The notes: generated by a model not told the origin, from the sequence alone. 6,938 bases of DNA from Pelotomaculum sp. (GCA_022839445.1 JALHFC010000124.1:1-6938), one strand, 5' to 3'; positions 1 to 6,914 are shown, counted from the stretch's first letter. Numbers and translations: made by a program.

Positions 1-504
1 CATCTGCTGCGGGACCGGGATGCTGACGATGGAGCAGGCACGGGTGGCCGGCCGGGCGGGGAGGATAACGGGGCTGGATTTTTCGGAGAACATGATCGAG
101 GTTGCCCGGCAAAATGTGCAGGGCTTTGAGTTAAAGGACAACATACGTTTTATTCAGGGAGACGCCATGAGGTTGCCTTTTGAGAATGACATGTTTGACT
201 GCGCGACCGTGGGATGGGGATTGCGCAATGTCCCTGATATTTTCAAAGTGGTCCAGGAAATGACGCGTGTTGTTAAACCGGGGGGGAAAGTAATATCGCT
301 GGACATGGCCCAGCCCGCAACGCCGGTTTTTAAGGAATTATACTGGGTGTGTTTTAACCGGATCATCCCTGCTATGGGTAGGCTGGCTCCGCCAAGGTCT
401 TTGTGCACCAAAAGGAATTAGCCGCAATATTTGCTGAGGCCGGGCTGGTTGAAACTTGTTATCTAAACTTATGTGGTGGTGTAGTGGCAATAGTGGAGGG
501 CAGG
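1..504 (+). pseudogene. menG: Demethylmenaquinone methyltransferase (MenG/UbiE family), 5'-partial and frame-broken
   Basis: This enzyme family transfers a methyl group from S-adenosylmethionine to demethylmenaquinone, the last step of menaquinone synthesis. The frame is already open at base 2, encoding ICCGTG, the SAM-binding motif I, so the ATG at 20 is internal and the true start lies left of the window. GLDFSENM, the acidic QGDAMRLPF segment and the UbiE signature GWGLRNVPD follow, then VKPGGKVISLDMAQP and a FNRIIPAMGRL segment. After GRLA (about base 388) this frame runs into an unrelated APPRSLCTKRN tail and stops at 419-421. The expected C-terminus continues in another frame from about 391: KVFVHQKELAAIFAEAGL, then LCGGVVAIVEG, ending near 504. 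Compared with remembered homologues, the segment normally holding Y.YL..S...FP is missing, roughly 35-40 nt, which also explains the frame change. Beyond 505 the second frame reads through repeat copy A to a TGA at 571-573. Family assignment is firm; pseudogene status is inferred and a sequencing error is possible. Confidence 0.85.
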
Positions 505-556
505 GTGACACAGGGGGACGGTTCTTTTGTGTCGCCCTGGGCGACACAAAAGAAGC
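505..556. repeat. Dispersed palindromic repeat, copy A
   Basis: Bases 509-532 are a 24-nt core identical to copy C at 6843-6866 and differing at one base from copy B at 5085-5108. The core contains GGACGGTTCTTTTGTGT. Bases 522-537 and 539-554 form a 16-bp perfect inverted repeat centred on 538, so the strand can fold into a long hairpin with a small loop. The right arm lacks the rest of the inverted core that copy B keeps, so this is a shortened palindrome. It directly follows the last recognisable codons of the methyltransferase remnant and supplies that frame's out-of-family tail. No T-run follows the stem, so a classical terminator is not supported. Most likely a REP-like element. Confidence 0.85.
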
Positions 557-758
557 AGGAAATCGAATATTGAATATCGAAGATATTTAACAAAAACGTT
601 AGATATCAATTTCTTGAAACGTTAACTATCCTACTGACTTTATAGACGCGGAATCGTACGAAAAAGGTAAAGGTTATTACGATCGTAGCCGGGTTGAGTG
701 GGCCAAGCTATTTGGGCCAAGGATTTTCTCTGTTGTCAATGACGGTAAAAGAAATACC
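557..758 (+). other. AT-rich leader carrying the start-less N-terminal part of the SWIM protein
   Basis: The frame used by the downstream SWIM gene is open from 618, just after a TGA at 615-617, and encodes a segment including FIDAESYEKGKGYYDRSRV. This resembles the region that normally precedes the zinc finger in SWIM proteins, where a GxxYY stretch leads into a small beta-rich domain. No ATG, GTG or TTG occurs in frame between 618 and 759. Further up, the same frame has a TTG at 570 preceded by AGGA at 557-560, but TAA (588), TAG (600) and TGA (615) interrupt it. A one-base indel near 620-623 would join the frame to a TTG at 614, which has no Shine-Dalgarno sequence. Either the 5' end of the gene has decayed or the sequence holds an error. 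AAACGTTA is repeated at 594-601 and 617-624. I see no convincing promoter. Confidence 0.55.
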
Positions 759-2123
759 GTGATCATTCATCTCGACGACTTTTCCCAAAGTACCTGCGCT
801 TGTGTGAAAAGACAATTTTGTGAGCATATAGCCGCGGTTTTTCTTCATTATTACGAACCATGGCTAGCTTTAAAGAGAGGACTATCCAGCGCCGCTTATT
901 TAACTGCAACTAAAAAAGCGTTTATCAACAGCCTATCGTATTTTGAGCGCGAATACAACAAGCTGGAAGATGCCATGAATAGGCGCTTCCAGCCGTATGC
1001 AGGGCGCATATTTGACGGGTACCTTTGTTTAAATATGCGATTTAAGGAATTTATTGACCCGGTGTCTGCCCATAGCGACAAATGGCCTATAACCAACAAA
1101 AACCTATACTGTTTCCATAGCATACTCTTTTTTATGACCAGGCTGGAAAAGAGTGTAGAAAATGTGGATTCATTTTTTTTGGGCGATTCTCAAACCGAAG
1201 GAATTGCAAGCAACTTTAACCAGGCCTTGGGTTTAGTAATGTTCGCCAAAAGGTGCGGAGAGTGCCGGCCGTTTTTCCATAAAGCTGCTGAACTAGTCCG
1301 TGAAAACTTTCTGCTGGAAAAGGACCAGTTGTTTGCCTGGATACACGTATACCGGGTTATTTGCGCCAACTTGTTGGACGGTCAGGGGTTGGAAAGCGAG
1401 ACGGCTTGCCTGGAAGGATTAATGAAGGGCCTAAATGAAAATGAAAACCGGCAGGGGTATTATTTCGCGGCTCTGGGGCTGGCCGGCCTGAAAATGTTGG
1501 CTAATAGAAGCGACGACGCCCTGGCCATTTTGCAAGGGCTAGAGAAGAAAAACATCGAGGACATGTCCTTTTACCTGCGGCAACTTACCACGGCGAAAAA
1601 ATGGCAAGAACTCCTGGTCTGGCTCCGCTGGCTGGACAAAGAAATAAAAAAGGCAACCCCTAGTTTACTTGAATGCGCTTGCAATTGCTGCATCCTGGCG
1701 ACTAAAAATAGCCGGGCGGGGGAAGAGTTTATGGACCTCGTTAAGTCCTGGCTTCCCCGCAGCTATGATTTCTATGCCGGTTATCTCCTGGATACAGACC
1801 TATACAGGGAATGGGTTGAGCTAAATATGTATTGCCGGGGTTATGACTGGCAAAGCGTCAACAAAGGCGCCTTGCGCCGCCTGGAATCGCAAGACCCGTC
1901 AGCCCTGATACCGCTTTACCACCAATGGGCGGCGAGGCTTATCGAGAAGAAAAACCGGAAATCTTACCGCGAAGCAATCGAGCTGCTAAAGAAACTGCGC
2001 AGCCTCTACAACAAGCAGAAAATGCGCAAGGAATGGGAAACATTCATTTCCCGCTTAGCTTCATATTATTCACGCATGAGGGCGTTTCAGGAAGAATTGC
2101 AGAAAGGAAAGTTGATTTCATAA
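759..2123 (+). CDS. SWIM zinc-finger protein (YwqB-like), partner of the SNF2 helicase
   Basis: From the GTG at 759 the product is 454 residues. Near its N-terminus it has a CxC-x5-CxH zinc ligand set (C13, C15, C21, H23) followed by IAAVFLHYYEPW, the SWIM zinc-finger pattern thought to bind DNA or protein. The remaining ~400 residues look mostly alpha-helical with TPR-like stretches (for example the ALAILQGLEKK region), a visual impression only. The gene ends in TAATG, sharing one base with the start of the SNF2 gene, so the two are translationally coupled. SWIM protein plus SNF2 helicase is a recurring bacterial pair, as in Bacillus subtilis ywqB/ywqA; function unknown. The GTG is the first available start but has no clear ribosome binding site, and recognisable SWIM-type sequence lies upstream in frame. 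The annotated start is therefore probably not the ancestral one, and the protein may be truncated or not made. Confidence 0.8.
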   Translation: MIIHLDDFSQSTCACVKRQFCEHIAAVFLHYYEPWLALKRGLSSAAYLTATKKAFINSLSYFEREYNKLEDAMNRRFQPYAGRIFDGYLCLNMRFKEFIDPVSAHSDKWPITNKNLYCFHSILFFMTRLEKSVENVDSFFLGDSQTEGIASNFNQALGLVMFAKRCGECRPFFHKAAELVRENFLLEKDQLFAWIHVYRVICANLLDGQGLESETACLEGLMKGLNENENRQGYYFAALGLAGLKMLANRSDDALAILQGLEKKNIEDMSFYLRQLTTAKKWQELLVWLRWLDKEIKKATPSLLECACNCCILATKNSRAGEEFMDLVKSWLPRSYDFYAGYLLDTDLYREWVELNMYCRGYDWQSVNKGALRRLESQDPSALIPLYHQWAARLIEKKNRKSYREAIELLKKLRSLYNKQKMRKEWETFISRLASYYSRMRAFQEELQKGKLIS

Positions 2124-4864
2124 TGGTAGGCGGCAGTATCAACGTTTTTTCTGAGTGGGTTCCAGGTAAAGGTTTCATGCTTTGGGGAGGCAAAAGAATA
2201 GATAGCGAAGATTTGAAATACCTGCTTTTTGCCTGGCACAAGCCTTCTTGCTACGGGACATTTATTGATGTCGTCAAGCATCAGGGGAGGCAGGTTGTTT
2301 TTCTCTCACCCCTAACTGCCCTGGGCTTCTTTGCCACGCAGACCTGGTCTAAAGGGGTAGATTGGCAGTGGAGCGACGAGATCGTAACCCTAATGGAAGT
2401 AGCCCCATGCCTTAAGACGGTCTTGGCCGGCGGGCACTGGAAGCCGGACTTTCAGGCGTGGCGGAAAGGCGGTAGAGGGTGGCTTGTAGAGTGGGACAGC
2501 AACCCGGATTTCAACGATATACCGGCAAAAGCGCCGTTTATTTATGAATGGGCCGGCCTGATTATTAATGAGCTGATTGAACAAAACCCGGAAACCGGCC
2601 AAGCTTGGGATAAAATCCTGTTGTCTTACCCCATGCTCGTTTCCGGTAAAGACCGGCGGCAGCCTTTAACATGCGATGAAGAAACCTGGCTGGAAATTAC
2701 CGGCTGGAAGCAGGACCTCACCCCTTTCAGGACCTGCCTGGAACTGGCGGAGCCGCAAGGAAACAGCCCTGACTGGCGTCTTAATATTATCTTGCAGGAT
2801 AAAAAGGATCGTAACATCGTAGCTACCTGGGCGCCCGGAGAGCTGGAACGTTCAGGTGAAGCGCCGCCGGATTGGCGGCAACATAGCGGCCGGATCGAAA
2901 AAGAGATAAAAAGATGGACAAGCGTCCTGCCGTGGCTGCAAGACACCGGAGAAGAACTGCCGGAGGGCATGGCCGGACTGCGCCGGGAACTCAATGAGGA
3001 AGAAGCCTGGGAGTTTCTCAATGACGGCGCCATCCAGTTGGCGGAGGCCGGGCATACCGTCTACCTGCCCAAGTGGTGGGAGGAAGTAAAAGAGCTCGTG
3101 CCGACACTAAAGATCAAGACCCGCTCCTCCGTGGGCGCCTGGAAAGAGAGCCGCCTGGGACTCAGCCAGATCGTACAGTTTGACTGGAACCTGGCTGTTG
3201 GCGACCTGGAACTGTCGGAAGAAGAGTTTGGGAAGATGGTTGCAGAAAAACGGCGCCTGATACAGGTGCAGGGCAAGTGGATCCGGCTTGATCCCTCCTT
3301 TGTAAAGAAGATCCAGCAATTTATCAGGAAAAAAGATAGCGTTTCGCTAGGAAAAATCCTTCACTTGAGCCTTCTTAGCCAGGACTCCCCATTTCTGGAC
3401 AAAAAGGACGTCGAAGAAGCCTTGCGGATAGAGGTGGAACTTAGCGGGCAACTGGCGCAGATGGTAAAACACCTGGGCGGCTGCCTGGCCGACGACATGG
3501 GCCTAGGGAAAACAATACAGTGGATTGCCTACCTTTTAAATGTCAAAGAAGGTGAAAATCCAGTCCACCCGTCGCTTTTGATTTGCCCGACGTCGGTCTT
3601 GGGCAACTGGCAAAAGGAACTGGCCCGCTTTGCCCCGGGGCTTAAGGTACAGCTCCACTATGGCCCGCAGCGGCCAAAAGGTCCTGATTTCCCTCCATCC
3701 GTGCAGGGCGCCGACCTGGTGGTAACTTCATACAACCTGGCTCATATAGACGTCGAAGAATTGTCCACGGTGGAATGGGACTGCGTCTGTTTAGATGAAG
3801 CCCAGAACATCAAGAACGCCTACACGAAACAGGCTGCTGCGGTGCGCAGGTTCAAAAGCAGCCACCGCGTTACCATGACGGGGACCCCCATGGAAAACCG
3901 CCTCACCGAGCTTTGGTCGCTTTTCGATTTTATAAACCCTGGCTACCTAGGGAGCAGCGGGGAATTTAGCCGCAAGTTCGTCAACGTGATTGAGAAAAAA
4001 GGGGATGCGGAAGATATCGAGCGGGTGCAAAAGCTAATCCGGCCTTTCCTCCTGAGGCGGGTTAAAAGCGACCCGGCCATCGAGCTGGACCTGCCGGAAA
4101 AACAAGAACAAAAAGAATACGTCCCCCTCACAGTGGAACAAGCCTCCCTCTATGAAGGTGTGTTGCACGACCTGTTTGAAAAGCTGGAAGATTCAGATGG
4201 CATGGCCCGTCGCGGACTGATTCTGACAACCCTAATGAGGCTAAAACAGGTCTGTGGCCACCCGGCGCTGTTTTTGAAAGACGACCGGCCTGATAATATC
4301 AGCGGGCGCTCCAAAAAAGTAGAGCGTCTCTTGGAGATTGTAGCCGAGCTGCGCCGGCAAGGGGAGCGCTGTCTCATTTTTACGCAATTTATCAGGATGG
4401 GCCGGTTGTTGCAGGAGGTATTGATGAAAGAACTGGGGGAAAAGTCTTATTACTTGCACGGTAGCACTCCAAGGAAGGCCAGGGACGAGATGGTTGCCTG
4501 TTTTCAGGATACAGGCTCAAACAACGGGGATAGCTGCAACGTTTTTATCCTTTCCCTGAAAGCAGGCGGTCTGGGCCTGAACTTGACTGCCGCGAACCAT
4601 GTCTTCCACTATGACCGCTGGTGGAACCCGGCTGTTGAGAACCAGGCTACCGACCGCTCCCACCGGATTGGGCAGACCCGCAACGTTATGGTCCACAAGT
4701 TTATTAGCCTGGGCACGATGGAGGAGCGTATCGACGAAGTATTGGAACGCAAGTCGGGTTTGAGCGAGCGGATTGTTGGCGGCAGTGAAGCCTGGATCAC
4801 GGAAATCTCCACCGGTGAACTGCGGGAACTATTTGCCCTCCGCAAGGAATGGGTTGGTTTATAA
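2123..4864 (+). CDS. SNF2-family DEAD/DEAH-box helicase (YwqA-like)
   Basis: Predicted 913-residue ATP-dependent SNF2 translocase that would act on DNA or nucleoprotein. The ATG at 2123 overlaps the SWIM stop codon (TAATG); the same frame is open back to an ATG at 1925, but that part is a shadow of the SWIM C-terminus. A purine-rich AAAGGAAAG lies at 2102-2110. Residues ~290-395 match the bacterial SNF2-associated domain (DUF3670 type; EAWEFLNDGAIQLAEAG, LPKWWEE). Helicase motifs: Walker A DMGLGKT (458-464), ICPTSVLGNW, Walker B DEAQ (558-561), TGTPMENR (from 586), FLLRRVKSD, LIFTQF, AGGLGLNL (814-821) and QATDRSHRIGQ (841-851), then TMEERID and STGELRELFAL typical of the group. Oddity: the usual LRPYQ..G..WL Q-motif block before GGCLADDMGLGKT is absent; GQLAQMVKHL (442-451) runs straight into it. 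All other core motifs are intact. Family assignment is very secure; activity is uncertain because of the missing block. Confidence 0.95.
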   Translation: MVGGSINVFSEWVPGKGFMLWGGKRIDSEDLKYLLFAWHKPSCYGTFIDVVKHQGRQVVFLSPLTALGFFATQTWSKGVDWQWSDEIVTLMEVAPCLKTVLAGGHWKPDFQAWRKGGRGWLVEWDSNPDFNDIPAKAPFIYEWAGLIINELIEQNPETGQAWDKILLSYPMLVSGKDRRQPLTCDEETWLEITGWKQDLTPFRTCLELAEPQGNSPDWRLNIILQDKKDRNIVATWAPGELERSGEAPPDWRQHSGRIEKEIKRWTSVLPWLQDTGEELPEGMAGLRRELNEEEAWEFLNDGAIQLAEAGHTVYLPKWWEEVKELVPTLKIKTRSSVGAWKESRLGLSQIVQFDWNLAVGDLELSEEEFGKMVAEKRRLIQVQGKWIRLDPSFVKKIQQFIRKKDSVSLGKILHLSLLSQDSPFLDKKDVEEALRIEVELSGQLAQMVKHLGGCLADDMGLGKTIQWIAYLLNVKEGENPVHPSLLICPTSVLGNWQKELARFAPGLKVQLHYGPQRPKGPDFPPSVQGADLVVTSYNLAHIDVEELSTVEWDCVCLDEAQNIKNAYTKQAAAVRRFKSSHRVTMTGTPMENRLTELWSLFDFINPGYLGSSGEFSRKFVNVIEKKGDAEDIERVQKLIRPFLLRRVKSDPAIELDLPEKQEQKEYVPLTVEQASLYEGVLHDLFEKLEDSDGMARRGLILTTLMRLKQVCGHPALFLKDDRPDNISGRSKKVERLLEIVAELRRQGERCLIFTQFIRMGRLLQEVLMKELGEKSYYLHGSTPRKARDEMVACFQDTGSNNGDSCNVFILSLKAGGLGLNLTAANHVFHYDRWWNPAVENQATDRSHRIGQTRNVMVHKFISLGTMEERIDEVLERKSGLSERIVGGSEAWITEISTGELRELFALRKEWVGL

Positions 4865-4899
4865 CCGGGGGCAGCGATCATTTGTAAAGGGGCTTTAAA

Positions 4900-5067
4900 A
4901 TGGGACGGAAAAAAAAGAAAAAGATAACGCGCCGGGTTAAGGAACCTACCGGCGGCGCGCCGGAAAGCACTACGAATAAAACCGCTAAACCGGAGCCGCC
5001 GAACCTTGCCGGCATGTCCGGCGAGTGGCAGGAATTTTATAGGCAGGTAATTAACCAGCTAAGCTAG
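4900..5067 (+). CDS. Small basic protein of unknown function, 55 aa
   Basis: The ATG at 4900 follows AAAGGGG (4886-4892) at a good spacing and opens a 55-codon frame ending in TAG at 5065-5067. I do not recognise the family. The N-terminus is strongly basic (MGRKKKKKITRR), the middle is Pro/Thr/Ala-rich and looks disordered, and the C-terminus (SGEWQEFYRQVINQL) could form an amphipathic helix. It starts 35 bases after the SNF2 stop with no terminator between, so it is probably the third gene of the SWIM-SNF2 unit. The basic tail would fit nucleic-acid binding or docking on the helicase, but that is inference. Repeat copy B begins immediately after its stop codon. The ribosome binding site and composition support a real gene; homologues next to other SNF2 genes would settle it. 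Confidence 0.65.
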   Translation: MGRKKKKKITRRVKEPTGGAPESTTNKTAKPEPPNLAGMSGEWQEFYRQVINQLS

Positions 5068-5149
5068 GGGGACACAGGGTGGGACACAAGGGGACGGTTC
5101 TTTTGTGTCGTCTTTGACGACACAAAAGAACCGTCCCCTTGTGTCCCAC
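5068..5149. repeat. Dispersed palindromic repeat, copy B: 34-bp perfect hairpin
   Basis: Bases 5079-5112 and 5116-5149 are perfect reverse complements around a 3-nt TTT loop. Each arm carries the core found in copies A and C: 5085-5108 in direct orientation, 5120-5143 inverted. GGGACACA also occurs twice in tandem at 5069-5076 and 5081-5088. The element starts directly after the stop codon of the 55-aa gene and ends 37 bases before the chosen start of the glycosidase gene. The transcript would form a very stable stem that could limit read-through or protect the 3' end of the upstream mRNA, although no T-run follows. This is the most complete copy in the window, with the two-unit inverted arrangement typical of BIME-type REP doublets. 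Confidence 0.92.
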
Positions 5150-5168
5150 TCGTGTTGAAAAACAAAAT

Positions 5169-5176
5169 AAAGGAGA
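5169..5176 (+). promoter_or_regulatory. Ribosome binding site deciding the glycosidase start
   Basis: AAAGGAGA lies 10 bases before the TTG at 5187, after which a textbook signal peptide begins. The in-frame GTG at 5178 is too close to it, and the in-frame TTG at 5139 lies inside repeat copy B with no ribosome binding site. TTG 5187 is therefore preferred. Confidence 0.7.
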
Positions 5177-5186
5177 TGTGGAGTGC

Positions 5187-6842
5187 TTGAAAAGGTTAAT
5201 AGCTTTTATTCTGGTGACTTTTTTATTCACCCTACTCTATGCGGCAAAGGTTCAGGCACAAGAAAGCCATGAATCAGATTTTATTTATTCGGTACGCGCC
5301 TACAATGGGGGCGGCTATGACAGCTTTCAGATTGCAGCTTTAAAGGACCTGGGGATCAATCATGCCCACGGTGTTGTATTCAGTTGGAGCCTTGTTGAAC
5401 CACGCAGGGGCGATTTTAAATGGGAATTCTTTGACAATTTGTTTCAATTATACGAAGCGAATGAAGAAAAAATCATACCGGTATTGATGTTGGAAAAATG
5501 TGGGCTGGAATGGCTCCCGCGGGAAAGCCCGGAAGTATCAGAAAGATATGAGGAATATGCATACCAGGTTGTTAATAGATATCATCACAGCCCATCCTGG
5601 GCGGGAATGGTATCTGTTTTTGGCAATTCATCAGATTGTTACGGCAATGTTCCGCTTAATTACCCTGAGCCGGTTGTCAGCAATATAAATGCCGCTTATG
5701 ATGGGATCAAAAGGGCTGATCCTGCTACCATAGTAATAGCTTTCAATATGGGCACTGAGGGTGGAACAGCATGGGAAGAATGGCATCGTCAAGCATTTGC
5801 CTTGTCACCAAAATTTGATTGGTTTGGGATGGATTCTTATGGCGGGTTTCCGACCCAGACTGAAGGATTCAGCCCTTATGTAGGTGTGCTGGGCGTTAAT
5901 GAGGTCAGAAAATTTCTTGACGACAACGGGTATAGTGATAAACCAATATTCAACACCGAATACGGGTACCTTATTGGCGAGGACATAGGTGGTCAGACTG
6001 AAGAATTACATGCCGAGGTGGTTATTGAAACCTTATTGATGGCCCGTACTTTAAGCGCTAACCTTAAGGGGTGGGTTTACTTTAATCTTTTTCAGAAATC
6101 TCGCGGTGATGAAGACTACGGCTTGATGACATCCTTAGATCAATCGAATCCACCCACCGGGAGAAAGGCTTACTATGCCCTGAAAACCCTGCTTAGAGTT
6201 GTAAAATTTAATGATTATCAATATCACAGCATGCCGGTGGGTGAGTATAATCAAAGGGATCCGTTTGTCTATAAGTTTAATCATGATTCGGAAAATAACC
6301 TGTGGGTGATCTTTTCACCATGGATAGATACATATGACAAGAGTTGCGGGCCTTCTATTTTGGAACCTGTCAACCAAACCGTTTGTATAAACATTGCGCC
6401 TGCCACCCGGGGTGCCTTAATAGACATGGTGGGTAATACCTCAATGCTTTATGCAGATGTCGACGGTAATGTCTTTATAACATCAACAAGATCGCCCGTT
6501 TATTTAAAGACATGGGCGGAAATCCCTGAATGCGATGAAATTCCGGTGATCCTGCCTAAAAAGAATGATGTTGATATTATGAAGGTATGGACAGTTAAGT
6601 TTAACAAGGAAATTGACTTAAGTACAGCGATTTGCCCCAATATCAGGGTTGTAGACGCCGGCGATAATGAGGTAGATATTAAAGTAGCCGCCGGCAATGA
6701 CGGCAAATCCGCCTTTGTATACCCGCCTGACGGAGGGTATAAAACTAATGGGAACTACTTTTTAAGAATAAGCAAAAACATTCGGTCTGCAACAAAGAAG
6801 AATTTAACAAAACCCGTCATCATGGAATTCTCCACCAGGTAG
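5187..6842 (+). CDS. Secreted TIM-barrel glycosidase-like protein with C-terminal SbsA Ig-like domain
   Basis: The product is 551 residues from TTG 5187. Residues 1-24 are a Sec signal peptide: MKRL, a hydrophobic core, and a KVQA cleavage site before QE. Residues ~30-350 look like a clan GH-A (beta/alpha)8 glycosidase barrel. Visible elements include GVVFSWSLVEPRRGDFKWE at the second strand, KIIPVLML, WFGMDSYGGFP, FNTEYGY with E258 in the expected nucleophile position, and GWVYFNLFQ at strand eight. At the strand-four position, where NE with the acid/base glutamate is expected, the sequence is FGNSSD (N147, S148, D150), so the usual acid/base is missing or displaced. A linking beta region follows, then a Big_5/SbsA Ig-like domain at ~467-551 (VWTVKFNKEID to IMEFSTR). 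It is probably exported and acts on, or binds, cell-wall or extracellular polysaccharide; substrate and exact family not recognised. The base composition appears more AT-rich than in the SNF2 gene. Repeat copy C abuts the stop codon. Confidence 0.75.
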   Translation: MKRLIAFILVTFLFTLLYAAKVQAQESHESDFIYSVRAYNGGGYDSFQIAALKDLGINHAHGVVFSWSLVEPRRGDFKWEFFDNLFQLYEANEEKIIPVLMLEKCGLEWLPRESPEVSERYEEYAYQVVNRYHHSPSWAGMVSVFGNSSDCYGNVPLNYPEPVVSNINAAYDGIKRADPATIVIAFNMGTEGGTAWEEWHRQAFALSPKFDWFGMDSYGGFPTQTEGFSPYVGVLGVNEVRKFLDDNGYSDKPIFNTEYGYLIGEDIGGQTEELHAEVVIETLLMARTLSANLKGWVYFNLFQKSRGDEDYGLMTSLDQSNPPTGRKAYYALKTLLRVVKFNDYQYHSMPVGEYNQRDPFVYKFNHDSENNLWVIFSPWIDTYDKSCGPSILEPVNQTVCINIAPATRGALIDMVGNTSMLYADVDGNVFITSTRSPVYLKTWAEIPECDEIPVILPKKNDVDIMKVWTVKFNKEIDLSTAICPNIRVVDAGDNEVDIKVAAGNDGKSAFVYPPDGGYKTNGNYFLRISKNIRSATKKNLTKPVIMEFSTR

Positions 6843-6871
6843 CACAGGGGGACGGTTCTTTTGTGTTGTGC
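6843..6871. repeat. Dispersed repeat, copy C, upstream of the transposase start
   Basis: Bases 6843-6866 are identical over 24 nt to copy A (509-532). Only one arm of the large palindrome is present, but GCACA at 6842-6846 can pair with TGTGC at 6867-6871 as the foot of a smaller stem. The copy begins directly after the glycosidase stop codon and ends about 43 bases before the candidate RAYT start. This is the position expected for a REP flanking its transposase gene. Confidence 0.85.
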
Positions 6872-6894
6872 CATCCTTCCTCCTATGCTAGAAT
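6866..6894 (+). promoter_or_regulatory. Weak candidate promoter for the transposase gene
   Basis: TAGAAT at 6889-6894 matches the -10 consensus at five of six bases. The hexamer 17 bases upstream, TTGTGC at 6866-6871, matches the -35 consensus only in TTG and lies at the end of repeat copy C. If real, the repeat would supply part of the transposase promoter. Support is weak. Confidence 0.3.
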
Positions 6895-6914
6895 ATGTAT
6901 GGGAGGTGGTGAAA

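Noticed and set aside
20..421. A complete 133-aa methyltransferase beginning at ATG 20
   Set aside because: The SAM-binding motif is encoded upstream of the ATG and cut by the window edge, and the C-terminal 11 residues are out of frame.
522..554. Copy A hairpin as a Rho-independent terminator for the methyltransferase
   Set aside because: The stem is followed by GCAGGAAATC, with no T-run, and the same sequence recurs as a dispersed repeat.
1925..2122. Upstream in-frame ATG that would extend the SNF2 helicase by 66 residues
   Set aside because: The extension lies entirely inside the SWIM gene's 3' end in another frame, has no family resemblance, and the TAATG junction at 2121-2125 gives a normal coupled start with family-typical length.
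2626..3033. Antisense open frame of 135 codons
   Set aside because: It lies opposite the SNF2 gene, is low-complexity (Ser/Arg/Pro-rich) and has no recognisable motif: a shadow of the sense frame.
5139..5186. Upstream TTG and GTG starts for the glycosidase
   Set aside because: TTG 5139 lies within the repeat hairpin and lacks a ribosome binding site; GTG 5178 is two bases from the GGAG. TTG 5187 gives a clean signal peptide.
5500..5688. Additional + strand open frame inside the glycosidase gene
   Set aside because: It is fully contained in a well-supported gene in another frame, with no ribosome binding site or motif.
505..6871. CRISPR-like array from the repeated cores
   Set aside because: Copies are kilobases apart with genes between them and no regular spacers.
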